This document shows positions 12,093 to 21,930 of a DNA stretch of 64,000 nt, piece by piece. The stretch's first letter is position 1. Each line of letters begins with the position of its first letter. Source of the stretch: Hydrangea macrophylla (taxonomy: Eukaryota; Streptophyta; Magnoliopsida; Cornales; Hydrangeaceae). The notes under the pieces were generated by a model, which saw nothing but the letters and a program-made list of their open reading frames with translations, was not told where the DNA came from and searched no databases. Made by a program: the position numbers and the translations under genes. The DNA is taken from positions 140,499,359 to 140,563,358 of the forward strand of contig CM066988.1 in assembly GCA_033977485.1 (NCBI GenBank). The letters run 5' to 3'.

Positions 12093-12100
12093 TATATATA
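12093..12100 (+). promoter_or_regulatory. Possible TATA box of the 3857-bp LTR
   Basis: TATATATA sits about 470 bp into the LTR and is followed by a purine-rich GAGAGAG leader. Suggestive only. Confidence 0.35.
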
Positions 12101-14453
12101 CATATCTACGTGAGTGCTTGAGAGTAGAAAGACAGAGAGAGTCACCGAGAGTTGAGAGAGAGGAGACGCAGAGGTTGGTGGGCTCGCCGGAGACGGAAAA
12201 GAGAAGAGAGGAGACTTCCAGAGGTAAAACCCGTACCCCCTGTGGGATCCTACACACTCACACCCCCTCACACTCACTCACAGACCCCACGTGCACGTCC
12301 AAACAGAGCTTTAAGCTCTGGTTCACACAGAAACCTCCATTAAAGAATCCTCGCCGGAGCTCAAACTTTTGAACTCAACCAAACAACTTTTTGGGAACAT
12401 CAATGTGATCCTTAGGTCCCCCACATACTCCCACATAAGCAGCTTTTAGCTTGGACCATGTTTGGTTGACCATGCATAGCGCTATTCTTGTAAAACCCGA
12501 AAAGAATAATCCATCAGTAGGTTATCAAAACGAATGAACCGGGTCATGGCCTCCTAGTATGTTGAAGAGGGTCCCAAACCGGTCCTAACGGCGTTAGTTA
12601 GAGCAATTTACATGGAGGAATGTCGGAGTTATGAGCGTTTAAAGTTTTCTGGTGAAAACGGGCCCGCCGGCGGCGACATAGGTTCGCCGGAGAAGACAAG
12701 ACCCGAATAGGACCGGGTTATATCGTTTACCCGATTGGGTCGGGTCGTGGGTATGGATGTTGGTTTAGTCTGTGAGTATAAATGGTTTCGGGTTTGGGTT
12801 ATAACAATTTTTAATGGGTCGGGTCGGACTTTTTAAGTTGGATCAGCTTCTATGTATATATGGGTAGCCCGTTGGATTGGATCGGGTCAAGTTTGACCCG
12901 TGGGTTGAGTTAATAGTTAGTTAATCTATTTTATATTTATAATTATTCGGTTAACCTTAATTAGTGTCTTATTTATCTGTTTTAGTAATAATTAGTATTT
13001 AGTTTATTCTGCTAATTATTATTCATTATAATTAATTCGTAAATCACTAATTAAGTTATTATATGTTGATATTTATTCAGTTAATCCAGATTAATAGAAC
13101 AAAATACTATTTTAAATAATAATTAGCAGTTTTAATTATTCTGCTAACTAAGATTAGTATATAATATATTATTTATAATATATTATGTATTAATAAATGA
13201 GTATAAATAATTATAAATGGTTTAAATTGTTTTAAAAATCTAATAATGACTCCAATAATACTATAAATTATATTTTAATAAATCGTAATATTATTTTTGG
13301 TAATAACCTTATATTATAAAAATATGAATTATCATTATATGATATACTTATTATTTATTAGGTTAAATAAATAATAGGTAAATATTTAAATTAAAATAAT
13401 TAGGTAACAAATACCTAATAACCATTTTTAAGTATAGGAAAATTATATTAAATTTTCCTAAGGTCTAATACCTCTACATTGTAAATTAATATTTACAAAA
13501 CCCTAGCTTTAATATTTTAATAATTATTAATTGCCTATAAAATATCCGTTTGGTTGTATTTTAATTATTTAAAATACCAAACGAGCCCCGAAAATTACGA
13601 GAAAAATACTGCTAGCCTATTTTAAGGCCTAGTATTTAACAAAAATATTTATAAGGGTCAAATATCTCCCTAAATCATATTTTATAATTATGGGACCCCG
13701 TAGCCTATTATTAGACGATTTAAACTTCAGAAATTCGGAATAAATAAACCATAGCTCAGAAAAATACGTGGTCAGTTCCCAGAGTCTTAGAATAATGTCT
13801 AGAACATCCCCTTAAAATTTGGTGGCCTTTTGACACGGTCAAAAATACAGCTTATCTTTAGGGCCCAAACTGGTATAGAAAACCCAGCCGTTTATGCGAC
13901 GGACTCCGATTTGAGTCTAGTCAATGGCGTTGGACTCAGGATGATGTCCAGATCATCATGTTGAGGTTTAGGAACCCACCCGGCACAATTACCATTTTGC
14001 CCCTGATTTTAGTAAGCTTATTAATCAATGTTCTATGTAATCTTAATACTTTGTAGGAACCGCTATGCTTGTTTTTACGCACCCGCATCGAGGTGACTCG
14101 TCCTAACTCACTTGGTATATTATAGAATTATTCTTTGATCATATATGTATGCCTAGTGCGTCCTGTGTGGACGATACTGATAAATATTAGTATTGAAAAT
14201 GTTGAGATTAGTTCTTATATAATGAACGCATGTTAGTTAACTATACTCCATGCTTAGTTAATAATCGTTGATATTCTTGGTTATCATGATTTCTGTTTCT
14301 ATAGTCACTTGAACATTCACATAAACATGGTCGAGTCATGATGTCTATATTGACGTCTGCATGGTTAGTCACGGGGACTAACCCAGTCATATTGTTATAC
14401 ATGTTGAGTGGACCGTAGTGGCCCGAGTGGTACAGTCAAGTAAATGGGAACAA

Positions 14454-14758
14454 CAATGAAACTGCTATAGGGCCCTGCTAGGCGACGATAGCCAGAGTTT
14501 CCATTGAAATCATTGAAGTTATGCATGAATTGATGATTGATACGCTATAGGGCCCTGCTAGGCGACGATAGCAATGTATCCAACAGAATACAATAGTTAC
14601 CTTTCAAATGCTATAGGACCCTGTTAGGCGACGATAGCGCTGTAACTATTCTATTCTCCCGGCAAGGTCACGAGGACCTAAGAGTCCAATGATTACACTC
14701 TTTTTAAAACCAAAACTGCTATAGGGCCCTGCTAGGCGACGATAGCAACGTAATCATT
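14454..14758 (+). repeat. Four hairpin cassettes with a shared 29-bp core
   Basis: The core GCTATAGGGCCC...GGCGACGATAGC occurs at 14464-14492, 14544-14572, 14610-14638 (two changes) and 14718-14746. Core ends GCTAT/ATAGC pair with each other. Each copy is flanked by a different self-complementary pair: CAATGAAACT with AGTTTCCATTG, GATAC with GTATC, AATAGTTAC with GTAACTATT, and AATGATTAC with GTAATCATT. Every copy can therefore fold into its own stem-loop. Function unknown. Confidence 0.8.
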
Positions 14759-15851
14759 CTACTCTGAGCTAACGGCGTTACACTGGTAATGTAACAAGTC
14801 ACACGAGTCGGTTGTGGTGTTCACGGTCGAGTTAAAGTCGAATATATCGATAATGCATTTTGTCATCATTCTACATGTCATGTGCTCATTAATGTTGTTT
14901 CAAGATATGTTGTACTTGTATATCCTTATCTGTATTAGGAGTGATCGGTTAAGACGTTCTCACTTAGCTTCAAAAGCTAACGGCTCCTTCCCTGCCCTGG
15001 ACTTTTTACGTCTAGGTTATGATGAAGAGAACTATCAAGATAATAATGAAGATAAATATCACTATCCTCAGAATGGGAATTATCAGGAAGGTGATCCTGA
15101 GGCACACTATCAGGAAGAGCCTGATAACGAGGGTTATGGGTTTGCCAGTTAGAAAGAGGACCTTGGCCTATTTCCGCATTAAGACTTCTATTTCGTTTTA
15201 ATTATCTTTTGGTTGATGTAATATTTAAGTGGCGTAAATCGCCCAAACTTATCTTTTGTGGTTTTTATTTGGAACTGCTGTAATAGCTTAAGTAGCAAAA
15301 CACTTTAAATTCCCCCATGAATACCATTAGACGCTTTCGTAAATTCCTTACTCTGATATATATATTTTGTTAGTATGTTGCACAGACAGGTCAGTTTTAT
15401 GTAACTCGTCATTCCCTACGGGTCCAGAAAGTAAATTTTAAATTTTTCCTATTTTTAGCTACTCCGGGGCGTGACAATTAAATCCAAAATCTCGAATAAC
15501 TTTTAAATATGTCACCTTGTGTTATTTGAAGACTTGATTTTTTTTAATTTATTAAATGTAATATTTAAGGGCAATTTGGTCATTTTGCGATTATATACTT
15601 TTTTGGTCCCAACAAAAAAAATTTGTACGAGTCTAACGACGTTTAATTTTGGTTTAATGTTAAATAGTTATGGCTTTTAAAATTGGTAAGGGCAAAATAA
15701 TAATCTTGGATACCAAAATCAATTTTACTTTTTTTTGGAAGCTACTAATTTTTATTTTCATTTTTGGTCCCTTTTTTTAAATTGATTTTGAAAAAAAAAA
15801 ACAAAATTAAGTTTACTAAACGCTTTTTTTATTGCCATTTTCAAAAAAATG

Positions 15852-15884
<33 letters not shown>

Positions 15885-15942
15885 GAAATTGTTACCAAAC
15901 AGACCCTAAGTCTTTCATATTTTCCATTTCTGATTCATTATT

Positions 15943-16410
15943 ATGAACACAATTAGTTCCATGGCAATGAAACCCTGTTGTAGAATTCTCATTCATAGCC
16001 GAAACTCTACCATTTTCGGCTTCCAATCTCCAACATTCCACCCTTTATTAACCACCAACTTTCCGAAGTTTGACCCAAATCGTAGATTCCATAGCTTCCC
16101 ACCACAAATTCTGGGTTTTCGATGCACAATTGATCGAATCCAGAAGTCAATTTTTGGTCCCAATTCCTTTTTTTTTGTCAATGTAGGGTTTTTTCTCGCA
16201 GTCCCAAAATCGATGGTGTTGCTAGAATTGCGTCAAACATTAGGAATTACTCAACTTTGATTGAGACCCGTGTGAATGATAAGAACTTTGAGAGAATATA
16301 TGTTCATGGTGGGATTAATGTGAAGCCTTTGGTAGTTGAAAGGATTGATAAAGATGAAGAACATATAGGGTTGAATTTGATTCAGAGAATCAAAAGATTG
16401 AGAAATTAAA
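15943..16410 (+). pseudogene. Broken gene fragment, plastid-protein-like N terminus, unrecognised family
   Basis: The frame from ATG 15943 reads a Ser/Phe/Arg-rich, acid-poor leader (MNTISSMAMKPCCRILIHSR ...) resembling a plastid transit peptide. It runs to about 16170 and then loses frame near a T-run (16168-16177). In the shifted frame a protein-like stretch follows at about 16195-16380: DGVARIASNIRNYSTLIETR, NDKNFERIYVHGGINVKPLV, then a stop at 16407. Its regular codon structure suggests a once-coding exon, but I do not recognise the family. It directly abuts the foldback end and is followed by a (GA)n tract, so it may be a captured or truncated copy. It could also be a functional gene whose intron hides the apparent frameshift. 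Confidence 0.4.
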
Positions 16411-16421
16411 GAGTGCAGATA

Positions 16422-16424
<3 letters not shown>

Positions 16425-16462
<38 letters not shown>
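16425..16462 (+). repeat. (GA)n microsatellite
   Basis: An uninterrupted GA dinucleotide run of about 38 bp, downstream of the broken gene fragment. Confidence 0.95.
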
Positions 16463-16464
<2 letters not shown>

Positions 16465-16877
16465 CATGGAAGTTGTTGAGAGACGCGGTTGTGTGCTATT
16501 GTGGTAGTCCTGTGGGTACAATGGCGGCGAATGACCCTGGTGACACACAGAAAGAATGTTTGTTGTCAGCACTCTTCAAGAGAGGGAAAAAAGGAAAAGA
16601 AAAAAAAGAGCAATGAAAATGAGCTATGAAGAACTTACATGACGGAGCAGATCTGCTGCCCTATCAAGGCCAGATAACCTGCTAAGCAGATAAGAGAATT
16701 GTAACTATCACCTTCAAGAGAGGGAAAAAAAGAAAAAAAGAAAACAGTGATCTGGACAGGAACAAAACCCACAATACTAAAAAATTTGCTTTACAATACT
16801 CACAGTGTCCATGGTAATGTCACAGATGAGATCAAAGTAATTGCCTCAATATAGTTACGATTCAGTATCATAATCTG

Positions 16878-19259
16878 CTACCAATAATCCTTACAGGAAC
16901 ATGAACCCTGCTTGAAGCGGTGAAACCGAAGCCGATCTCTCACCACAATCTCACGATTAAAAGCTCTAGATATGAGCTTTGCAGCCTCATGACAATCATT
17001 GCATATCCTCAAATTCTTCATTACCCTTATCGGCATTGGTGGACTGGTAGTGATTAGCCCAAAGGCAATTGCAAGCTTCTCGCTGTGCCTAAACAAAGTA
17101 CTTTCTTTCTCCTCGTCATCAATGTCCAGGAAAACTTCATTCGTATCGGGGGCATAACCAAGAATCTTTAGTCTCTTGGCCACTTCATTCAACATCTTCT
17201 CAATCACATTTATCTGAGGGTGTGTCTTGTCTCCCGCAAAGAACTCATGAACTACACCATTGGCCTCGATCATACTGCAACCGGGGATTTTAACCACGCT
17301 ATGTTTCGTCATCATCGCTCTTATCTCCTCGACATCATCCCAATTACCCTTTGAAGCCCGCATATTGGATAATAATACATGGAACCCATCATGGTCGGGA
17401 TGAAGCTCAATAAGTTTCCGCCCTATTCTCTCTCCTGAAACGTTGTCACCGTGTTTCTTACAAGCCCCAAGCAACGCACCCCAAGTAGCATCATCGGGTG
17501 CCATAGGCATACTCTCAATAAGTTCCTCTGCTTCAGTGAGCATACCAGCACGTGCGAGAAGATCAACCATGCATCCGTAGTGTTTAACATTGGGTTCAAT
17601 CTTGTGGGTATGAATCATGGAATGAAAATGGCGGCGTCCCTCATCTACCAAGCCCATATGCCTACAAGCCCCGAGAACTGCCATAAATGTTATCTCATTA
17701 AGTGCTACGGATTTTTTCATCTCGGAGAACATTTTGAGTGACCTTTCTACCAGCCCATTCATGGCCAGACCAAGTATCAGAGCATTCCACGACGAAACTC
17801 CCTTTTCCTCCATTTTGTAAAAGACCTCCTCTGCATTTTCCACGCACCCACATTTCATGTACATGTCTACGAGGGTTGTACCAAGAATGACATTAACCTT
17901 GAGCCCATTTTTCCTTATATAAGCATGTATCCATTTGCCTTGTTCAAGGGCTGCTAAGTGGGTGCAGGCCGAAATCACACTGACCAATGTAGTTTCATCA
18001 GGCTTGATGTCTTCATGCTGCATTTCTTGGAATAATGCTAAAGTCTCGGAGAAATGGTCAAGCTGGACATAACCTGATATCATTGCACTCCATGACACGA
18101 AATCCTTCTCGGGCATGGAATCAAATAATTCCCTAGCCATTTCAACGGAACCACATTTTAAGTACCCGGAGATCATGGAGTTCCAAGATATCTGGTCCAA
18201 GTGGCGGCTAGTATTAAATAGTTTTTGTGCAGCCAATATATCACCACATGTCGAGTACATGTGAATCAAAGCATTTTGAAGGTTAACATAAGATTCAAAT
18301 CCAACTCTTAGAACTAAACCATGAATCAATTTTCCAGTCTTGACAATAGTCAAGTTTGTACAAGCAGAAAGAGCGCTGACCCCCACTACCTCATCTACCA
18401 CAATACCTTTAGCATTCAATTGCATAAACAAAACCAAAGCCTCTTCATACATCTCATTTTGCTCATAACATGAAATCAGCGCAGTCCATGAAACCAAATC
18501 TTTAACATCCATGTCATTAAATAATTGAGAAGCCTCACTCAAGCGACCTGACCGACCTAGCAACACGATCATAGAATTTGATGCAATAATGTTTCTATCC
18601 AGCATTTGATCATATATTAGCTTTGCCTCTTCCACATTTCCAGTTTGAACATAGCCTGCTAAAATTGAGTTCCACGAAACTGAGTCCAACACAGGACTTT
18701 CATCAAACAGCTTCCTCGCATCAATTACATTCCCACAAACTGCATACATATTAATCAATGTGTTCTGAACATAAACATCCGAGTCAAAACCCATCTTCAG
18801 TACATGATCATGTAACTCTTTTCCCTCCAATTCCGAGAACCGAAAAGCACTAGCCTGAACCAAAATTGGGTGTGTATAGTTGTCAGGATCAATATTGTTT
18901 CCCAACATTAATCTGTACAAAAAGATAGCTTTTTGAGGATAATTTGCCCTCAAATAAGCTCTCATCATGGTGTTCCAAATGAACCCATTTGAGTTTTCGA
19001 TGTGATCAAAGATTTTATAGGAGTAATCAATGTGGATAAAGGGTAAATCAGTGGAGAACTTGAGGAGTCTGCTCGCAGCGTATGTGTCCTTTATGAATCC
19101 AGTGAATATCATTTGAGAGAGAATTTGATTAAAATGCTTGAGATTTCGACATTGGGCAAAGTGGGTGTCTAAGATTGATAAAGTTAAGGTTGCCTTCGTG
19201 GGTTTGTGATTCGAACTTGATTTAATTGCTGAAGAAAGACGCAGCTTTGCCAAATTCAT
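16878..19259 (-). CDS. Pentatricopeptide repeat protein, PLS class with E and DYW domains
   Basis: A single exon of 793 codons, typical for this family. Residues about 85-600 are PLS-type PPR repeats (for example SWNSILAGYVQTGNVEEAKL, SWTALISCYEQNEMYEEALV, SWSAMISGYVQLDHFSETLA). An E region follows (ATWGALLGACKKHGDN) and then a complete DYW deaminase domain from about residue 700. The zinc and catalytic signature is present: HSE at 725-727, CNDCH at 753-757, CSC at 787-789, and a terminal Asp-Tyr-Trp. PLS-DYW proteins bind organelle RNA and carry out C-to-U editing; mitochondrial or plastid location is a family expectation, and the Lys/Ser/Thr-rich first 30 residues fit a targeting peptide. 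The start at 19259 is the first Met of the open frame, just inside a GT-rich leader. The exact RNA target cannot be read. Confidence 0.95.
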   Translation of the reverse strand: MNLAKLRLSSAIKSSSNHKPTKATLTLSILDTHFAQCRNLKHFNQILSQMIFTGFIKDTYAASRLLKFSTDLPFIHIDYSYKIFDHIENSNGFIWNTMMRAYLRANYPQKAIFLYRLMLGNNIDPDNYTHPILVQASAFRFSELEGKELHDHVLKMGFDSDVYVQNTLINMYAVCGNVIDARKLFDESPVLDSVSWNSILAGYVQTGNVEEAKLIYDQMLDRNIIASNSMIVLLGRSGRLSEASQLFNDMDVKDLVSWTALISCYEQNEMYEEALVLFMQLNAKGIVVDEVVGVSALSACTNLTIVKTGKLIHGLVLRVGFESYVNLQNALIHMYSTCGDILAAQKLFNTSRHLDQISWNSMISGYLKCGSVEMARELFDSMPEKDFVSWSAMISGYVQLDHFSETLALFQEMQHEDIKPDETTLVSVISACTHLAALEQGKWIHAYIRKNGLKVNVILGTTLVDMYMKCGCVENAEEVFYKMEEKGVSSWNALILGLAMNGLVERSLKMFSEMKKSVALNEITFMAVLGACRHMGLVDEGRRHFHSMIHTHKIEPNVKHYGCMVDLLARAGMLTEAEELIESMPMAPDDATWGALLGACKKHGDNVSGERIGRKLIELHPDHDGFHVLLSNMRASKGNWDDVEEIRAMMTKHSVVKIPGCSMIEANGVVHEFFAGDKTHPQINVIEKMLNEVAKRLKILGYAPDTNEVFLDIDDEEKESTLFRHSEKLAIAFGLITTSPPMPIRVMKNLRICNDCHEAAKLISRAFNREIVVRDRLRFHRFKQGSCSCKDYW

Positions 19260-20324
19260 TTGTGTGTGTGTGTGACAGAGAGAGAGGGTTTTATTCCTGC
19301 CTTATTTTGGATAACATCATAACACCCACGTACAATCTTCATCCACCTCAACTTCGCCGGCTTTGAAGAGAGAGATCCACAGACAGCATACGACTTCAAC
19401 AGAGATCAATCGGCGTCAGGCGGAGTGAGAAGACGAGATGGGCTACCGGCGGCGACGGCATGAGAGTGAGAGATGAGAGGAAGAGTCTCCAATGCTAAAT
19501 GTTATATCTTCCGTGTCAATCAAATGTTATATTTTGACATTTCTAATCCAATGGTACATGCCATTTTAAATGCTATATTTTGTCTCAACTATCATTCATC
19601 TTTCAAAGTAGCATTTTGTTAAAGTGTAGGCTTCCAAATTTTACATCTCAAATACTTCCCAAATACATGTAACAGACACATTTAGAAGAAAAAAAAATAT
19701 TTCGGACCACTTCAATATCTTTTAATCAAAATCAAATCGTCTCATTAATACATGTATTTAGGAATTATTTAAAATGCAAAAAAATTGAAAACATAGTTGA
19801 AAAAGTGGTCAAAATATATCATTTAAAAGCTTTATTGATGACATGGCACAAATGGCATACCAAATTTGAGAGGATGGATAGCAATGCCATTTTTTAGTAG
19901 CTAATTTGGCTTGCCATTGGAGGCTCTTCATGCCAAAGCTCCTGCCAAATATAGGATGACACACTGAATGACAGGGGCGTTGGAGATGGCCTTAGGCTTT
20001 CTCATTTTGAGGAGGCGAAAGAGTAAGAGAGATCATATGATATGTGTAATGAATTGAGGCTAAGAAACCCTAATTTAGGGTTTTGTGACACGGAAGAGGA
20101 CGCTTCACAGTCCGTTTGGTTTGTAAAATATAATAGAGTTTAATTAAAGATAGTACTGGAAAAGAAAAAAAAAAAGAAAAGAAAAAAAAAAGAAAAGAAT
20201 TGAATTAAATTGATTTGTAATTTTAATTCTCATGCCTCTAAAACTCGGTCTTATTGATAACGTGTCTTGAAAAGCTTAGGCTCTGTTTGACAATAACTTT
20301 TAGAATTCATAAATTATTATAGAA
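19260..20324. other. 5' flank of the PPR gene and intergenic
   Basis: 19260-19276 is a short GT/CA repeat in the PPR leader. Between about 19490 and 19995 the sequence opens with TCTCCAATGCTAAAT and closes with GGCGTTGGAGATGG, weakly inverted ends that may mark an old MITE. No gene is seen. Confidence 0.5.
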
Positions 20325-20688
20325 CTTTAAAAGCTAAGATGAAACTCTTTAGCAACCTAACTTCTGCAATTCAATCTCAAGAAAACTCCACCTGCCAAAT
20401 GAAACCTTAATAGAAATGAGGAGTTGGACCTTGCTTTGAATTTACAAGCCAACACGTGGATCTATATGTTAGAAAATCAGATTCTTAGGGCTCGTATGGA
20501 AAATCAGACCTTGCTTTAAAAGCTAAGATGAAACTCTTTAGCAACCTAACTTCTGCAATTCAATCTCAAGAAAACTCCACCTGCCAAATGAAACCTTAAT
20601 AGAAATGAGGAGTTGGACCTTGCTTTGAATTTACAAACCAACACGTGGATCTATATGTTAGAAAATCAGATTCTTAGGGCTCGTATGG
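20325..20688 (+). repeat. Tandem duplication, 189-bp period
   Basis: 20325-20499 is repeated at 20514-20688 (offset 189) with very few differences (for example ACAAGCC versus ACAAACC). The near identity indicates a recent event. The copied segment ends inside the left tip of the neighbouring MITE. Confidence 0.95.
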
Positions 20689-20813
20689 TAAAGTTGTGGT
20701 TTTTGGTCTCCAATTTTTGTTTTCAATTTTTGAATTGATCACAGTCAACTCTCAATACAAAAAAATAGAAATAAAAATTGAAAACCAAAAACCATAATAT
20801 TACCATACAAGGC
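20678..20813. mobile_element. MITE, about 136 bp
   Basis: Long inverted repeats: GGCTCGTATGGTAA...GGTTTTTGG on the left and CCAAAAACC...TTACCATACAAGGC on the right, with T-rich and A-rich arms. No coding capacity. Confidence 0.75.
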
Positions 20814-20819
20814 ATTATT

Positions 20820-21220
20820 TTGTGCATTTAGAGAAGGAAAATAATTTTCCTCTCTATTAGGTTTTCTAATTTCCACAAGTGTGTTTTCTTTTCCCCCCTT
20901 TACCTTGCTAAATTTATGAACCAGACAAGGTCTTACTGAATAATGACATTGTAGATTAATTCTAAAATTTGCATTTTTGAAGAATTTTTTTCTTAAAAAA
21001 AGAATGAAAGAAAAACACAAATTTATCTAGTCAGTTTGTTACTTCCCCTACTACAGTTCATTGGACTGCTGTTCATCGTATTTTGAGGTAATTGAGGGGC
21101 ACTCGGTTTCAAAGTCTTTTACTTTCGTCATCTTCTTCCTTGGAGCTGCGTGCATACTAAAACAGACGGAGTAGAGTTGGGGAGAGTTCCCTTTCCAGAC
21201 TGAGTCTTGAGACGTATTTC
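20820..21220. other. Intergenic
   Basis: No gene is seen. The part near 21100-21220 may belong to the adjacent copia remnant. Confidence 0.5.
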
Positions 21221-21224
21221 CTCA

Positions 21225-21457
21225 ATAGAGTTGTTGATCCAAGTAATGATTTTCGAATTATTTGTTTCCCAAACATCTAACAATTCTGCAAATTTATCAG
21301 TCTATTCATTCGTAGGTTTACTAAAATCTCCATTAATATAACCCCACATCTTCTTCCACTTCAGAAAATTTTTCATCACATAATTCCAATATGCAAAATT
21401 CTTTTCATCGAGTTTAACACTAATCGCTTGAAGCGAATCATCGCGTTCAGTAGCCAT
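21225..21457 (-). pseudogene. Copia gag N-terminal remnant
   Basis: The frame encodes a retrotransposon gag of the UBN2 type: KLDEKNFAYWNYVMKNFLK is its characteristic opening. An in-frame stop follows KPTNE at 21302, and the frame continues recognisably for about 25 codons (DKFAELLDVWETNNSKIITW). Only about 75 of several hundred codons survive. Non-functional. Confidence 0.8.
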
Positions 21458-21930
21458 TACGAAAACGAAACAATTAAATAACACAAAACAAATGAACTAA
21501 AATCAAAGACAGATCCAAAAACACAAAACAAACGAACCAGAATCAGTGACAGATCCAAAAACGAACGCGAATCAGTGCAAGATCCAAATACGAATCCGAA
21601 TCATCGAGAAATCCAAAAACGAACCAGAATCATCCTAAAAACGTGAATGAGATTCGAACATGCTCTGATACCATGTGAATATATCAAATAATCAAGAAAA
21701 CAACAAAGAGAAAAGAGAAAAGAGAGCTAGAGTTTCTCATAACACGAAAACTGAATGAATGAATACAATACAAAAGAAGAGACAATAATAGTATATCTAG
21801 GTATACAGTATTGCCCTAATTTAAAGTAAAAGACTAAACTACCCTAAAGTTAATAAAATTAACACGAATACCTAACTCTAATAATATGGAGTATCAATTT
21901 GTCTCAATTTATATGTCAGAGTGTCTTTAT
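21225..21930 (-). mobile_element. Ty1/copia retrotransposon 5' fragment (LTR, primer site, start of gag)
   Basis: Read on the minus strand. An LTR-like segment from about 21930 down to 21674 is followed by TGGTATCAGAGCA (21673-21661), the initiator-Met-tRNA primer binding site common in plant copia elements. A gag start at 21457 follows (MATERDDSL, ISVKLDEKNFAYWNYVMKNF, MWGYINGDFSKPTNE). A stop interrupts at 21302; gag-like text (ITWINNSIE) continues to about 21225 and then homology is lost. Everything downstream is deleted. Confidence 0.8.

Larger units (their letters stand above)
11620..15476 (+). mobile_element. Solo LTR, 3857 bp (chromovirus/Tekay-like ends)
   Basis: It begins TGTAATACCCGC and ends CTCCGGGGCGTGACA, flanked by a perfect 5-bp duplication ATTAA (11615-11619 and 15477-15481). 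There are no gag or pol frames inside, so it is a solo LTR left by LTR-LTR recombination. It contains pyrimidine- and purine-rich stretches and a TATATATA box at about 12093-12100, an AT-rich block (12900-13560) and four hairpin cassettes (14454-14758). The lineage is inferred from the ends only. Confidence 0.85.
10440..15710 (+). repeat. Right arm: five tandem ~276-bp units, inverted, interrupted by an LTR
   Basis: The reverse-complement marker AATTTGGTCA ends near 10619, 10895, 11169, 11445 and 15583. Removing the solo LTR with its 5-bp duplication puts the last one at an equivalent 11721, so periods are 274-276 bp. Short open frames of 60-70 codons recur once per unit. They are shadows of the repeat, not genes. 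Confidence 0.85.
9005..15910. mobile_element. Giant foldback element with tandem 276-bp units, split by a solo LTR
   Basis: The outer ends are related inverted sequences: GGCCCTCTTTGATTACC on the left and GTTACCAAACAGACCCTA on the right. Inside are two opposed arms of tandem repeats (left about 9180-10405, right about 10440-15710). The symmetry axis is near 10420. The right arm is interrupted by the solo LTR at 11620-15476, so the original element was about 3.0 kb. No transposase is present. Poly-A at 15850-15883 lies near the right end. No clear target duplication was found. Confidence 0.7.

Noticed and set aside
14454..14758. CRISPR-like array (repeats with spacers)
   Set aside because: Eukaryotic LTR context, only four copies, irregular spacing and self-complementary flanks. 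Not a CRISPR array.
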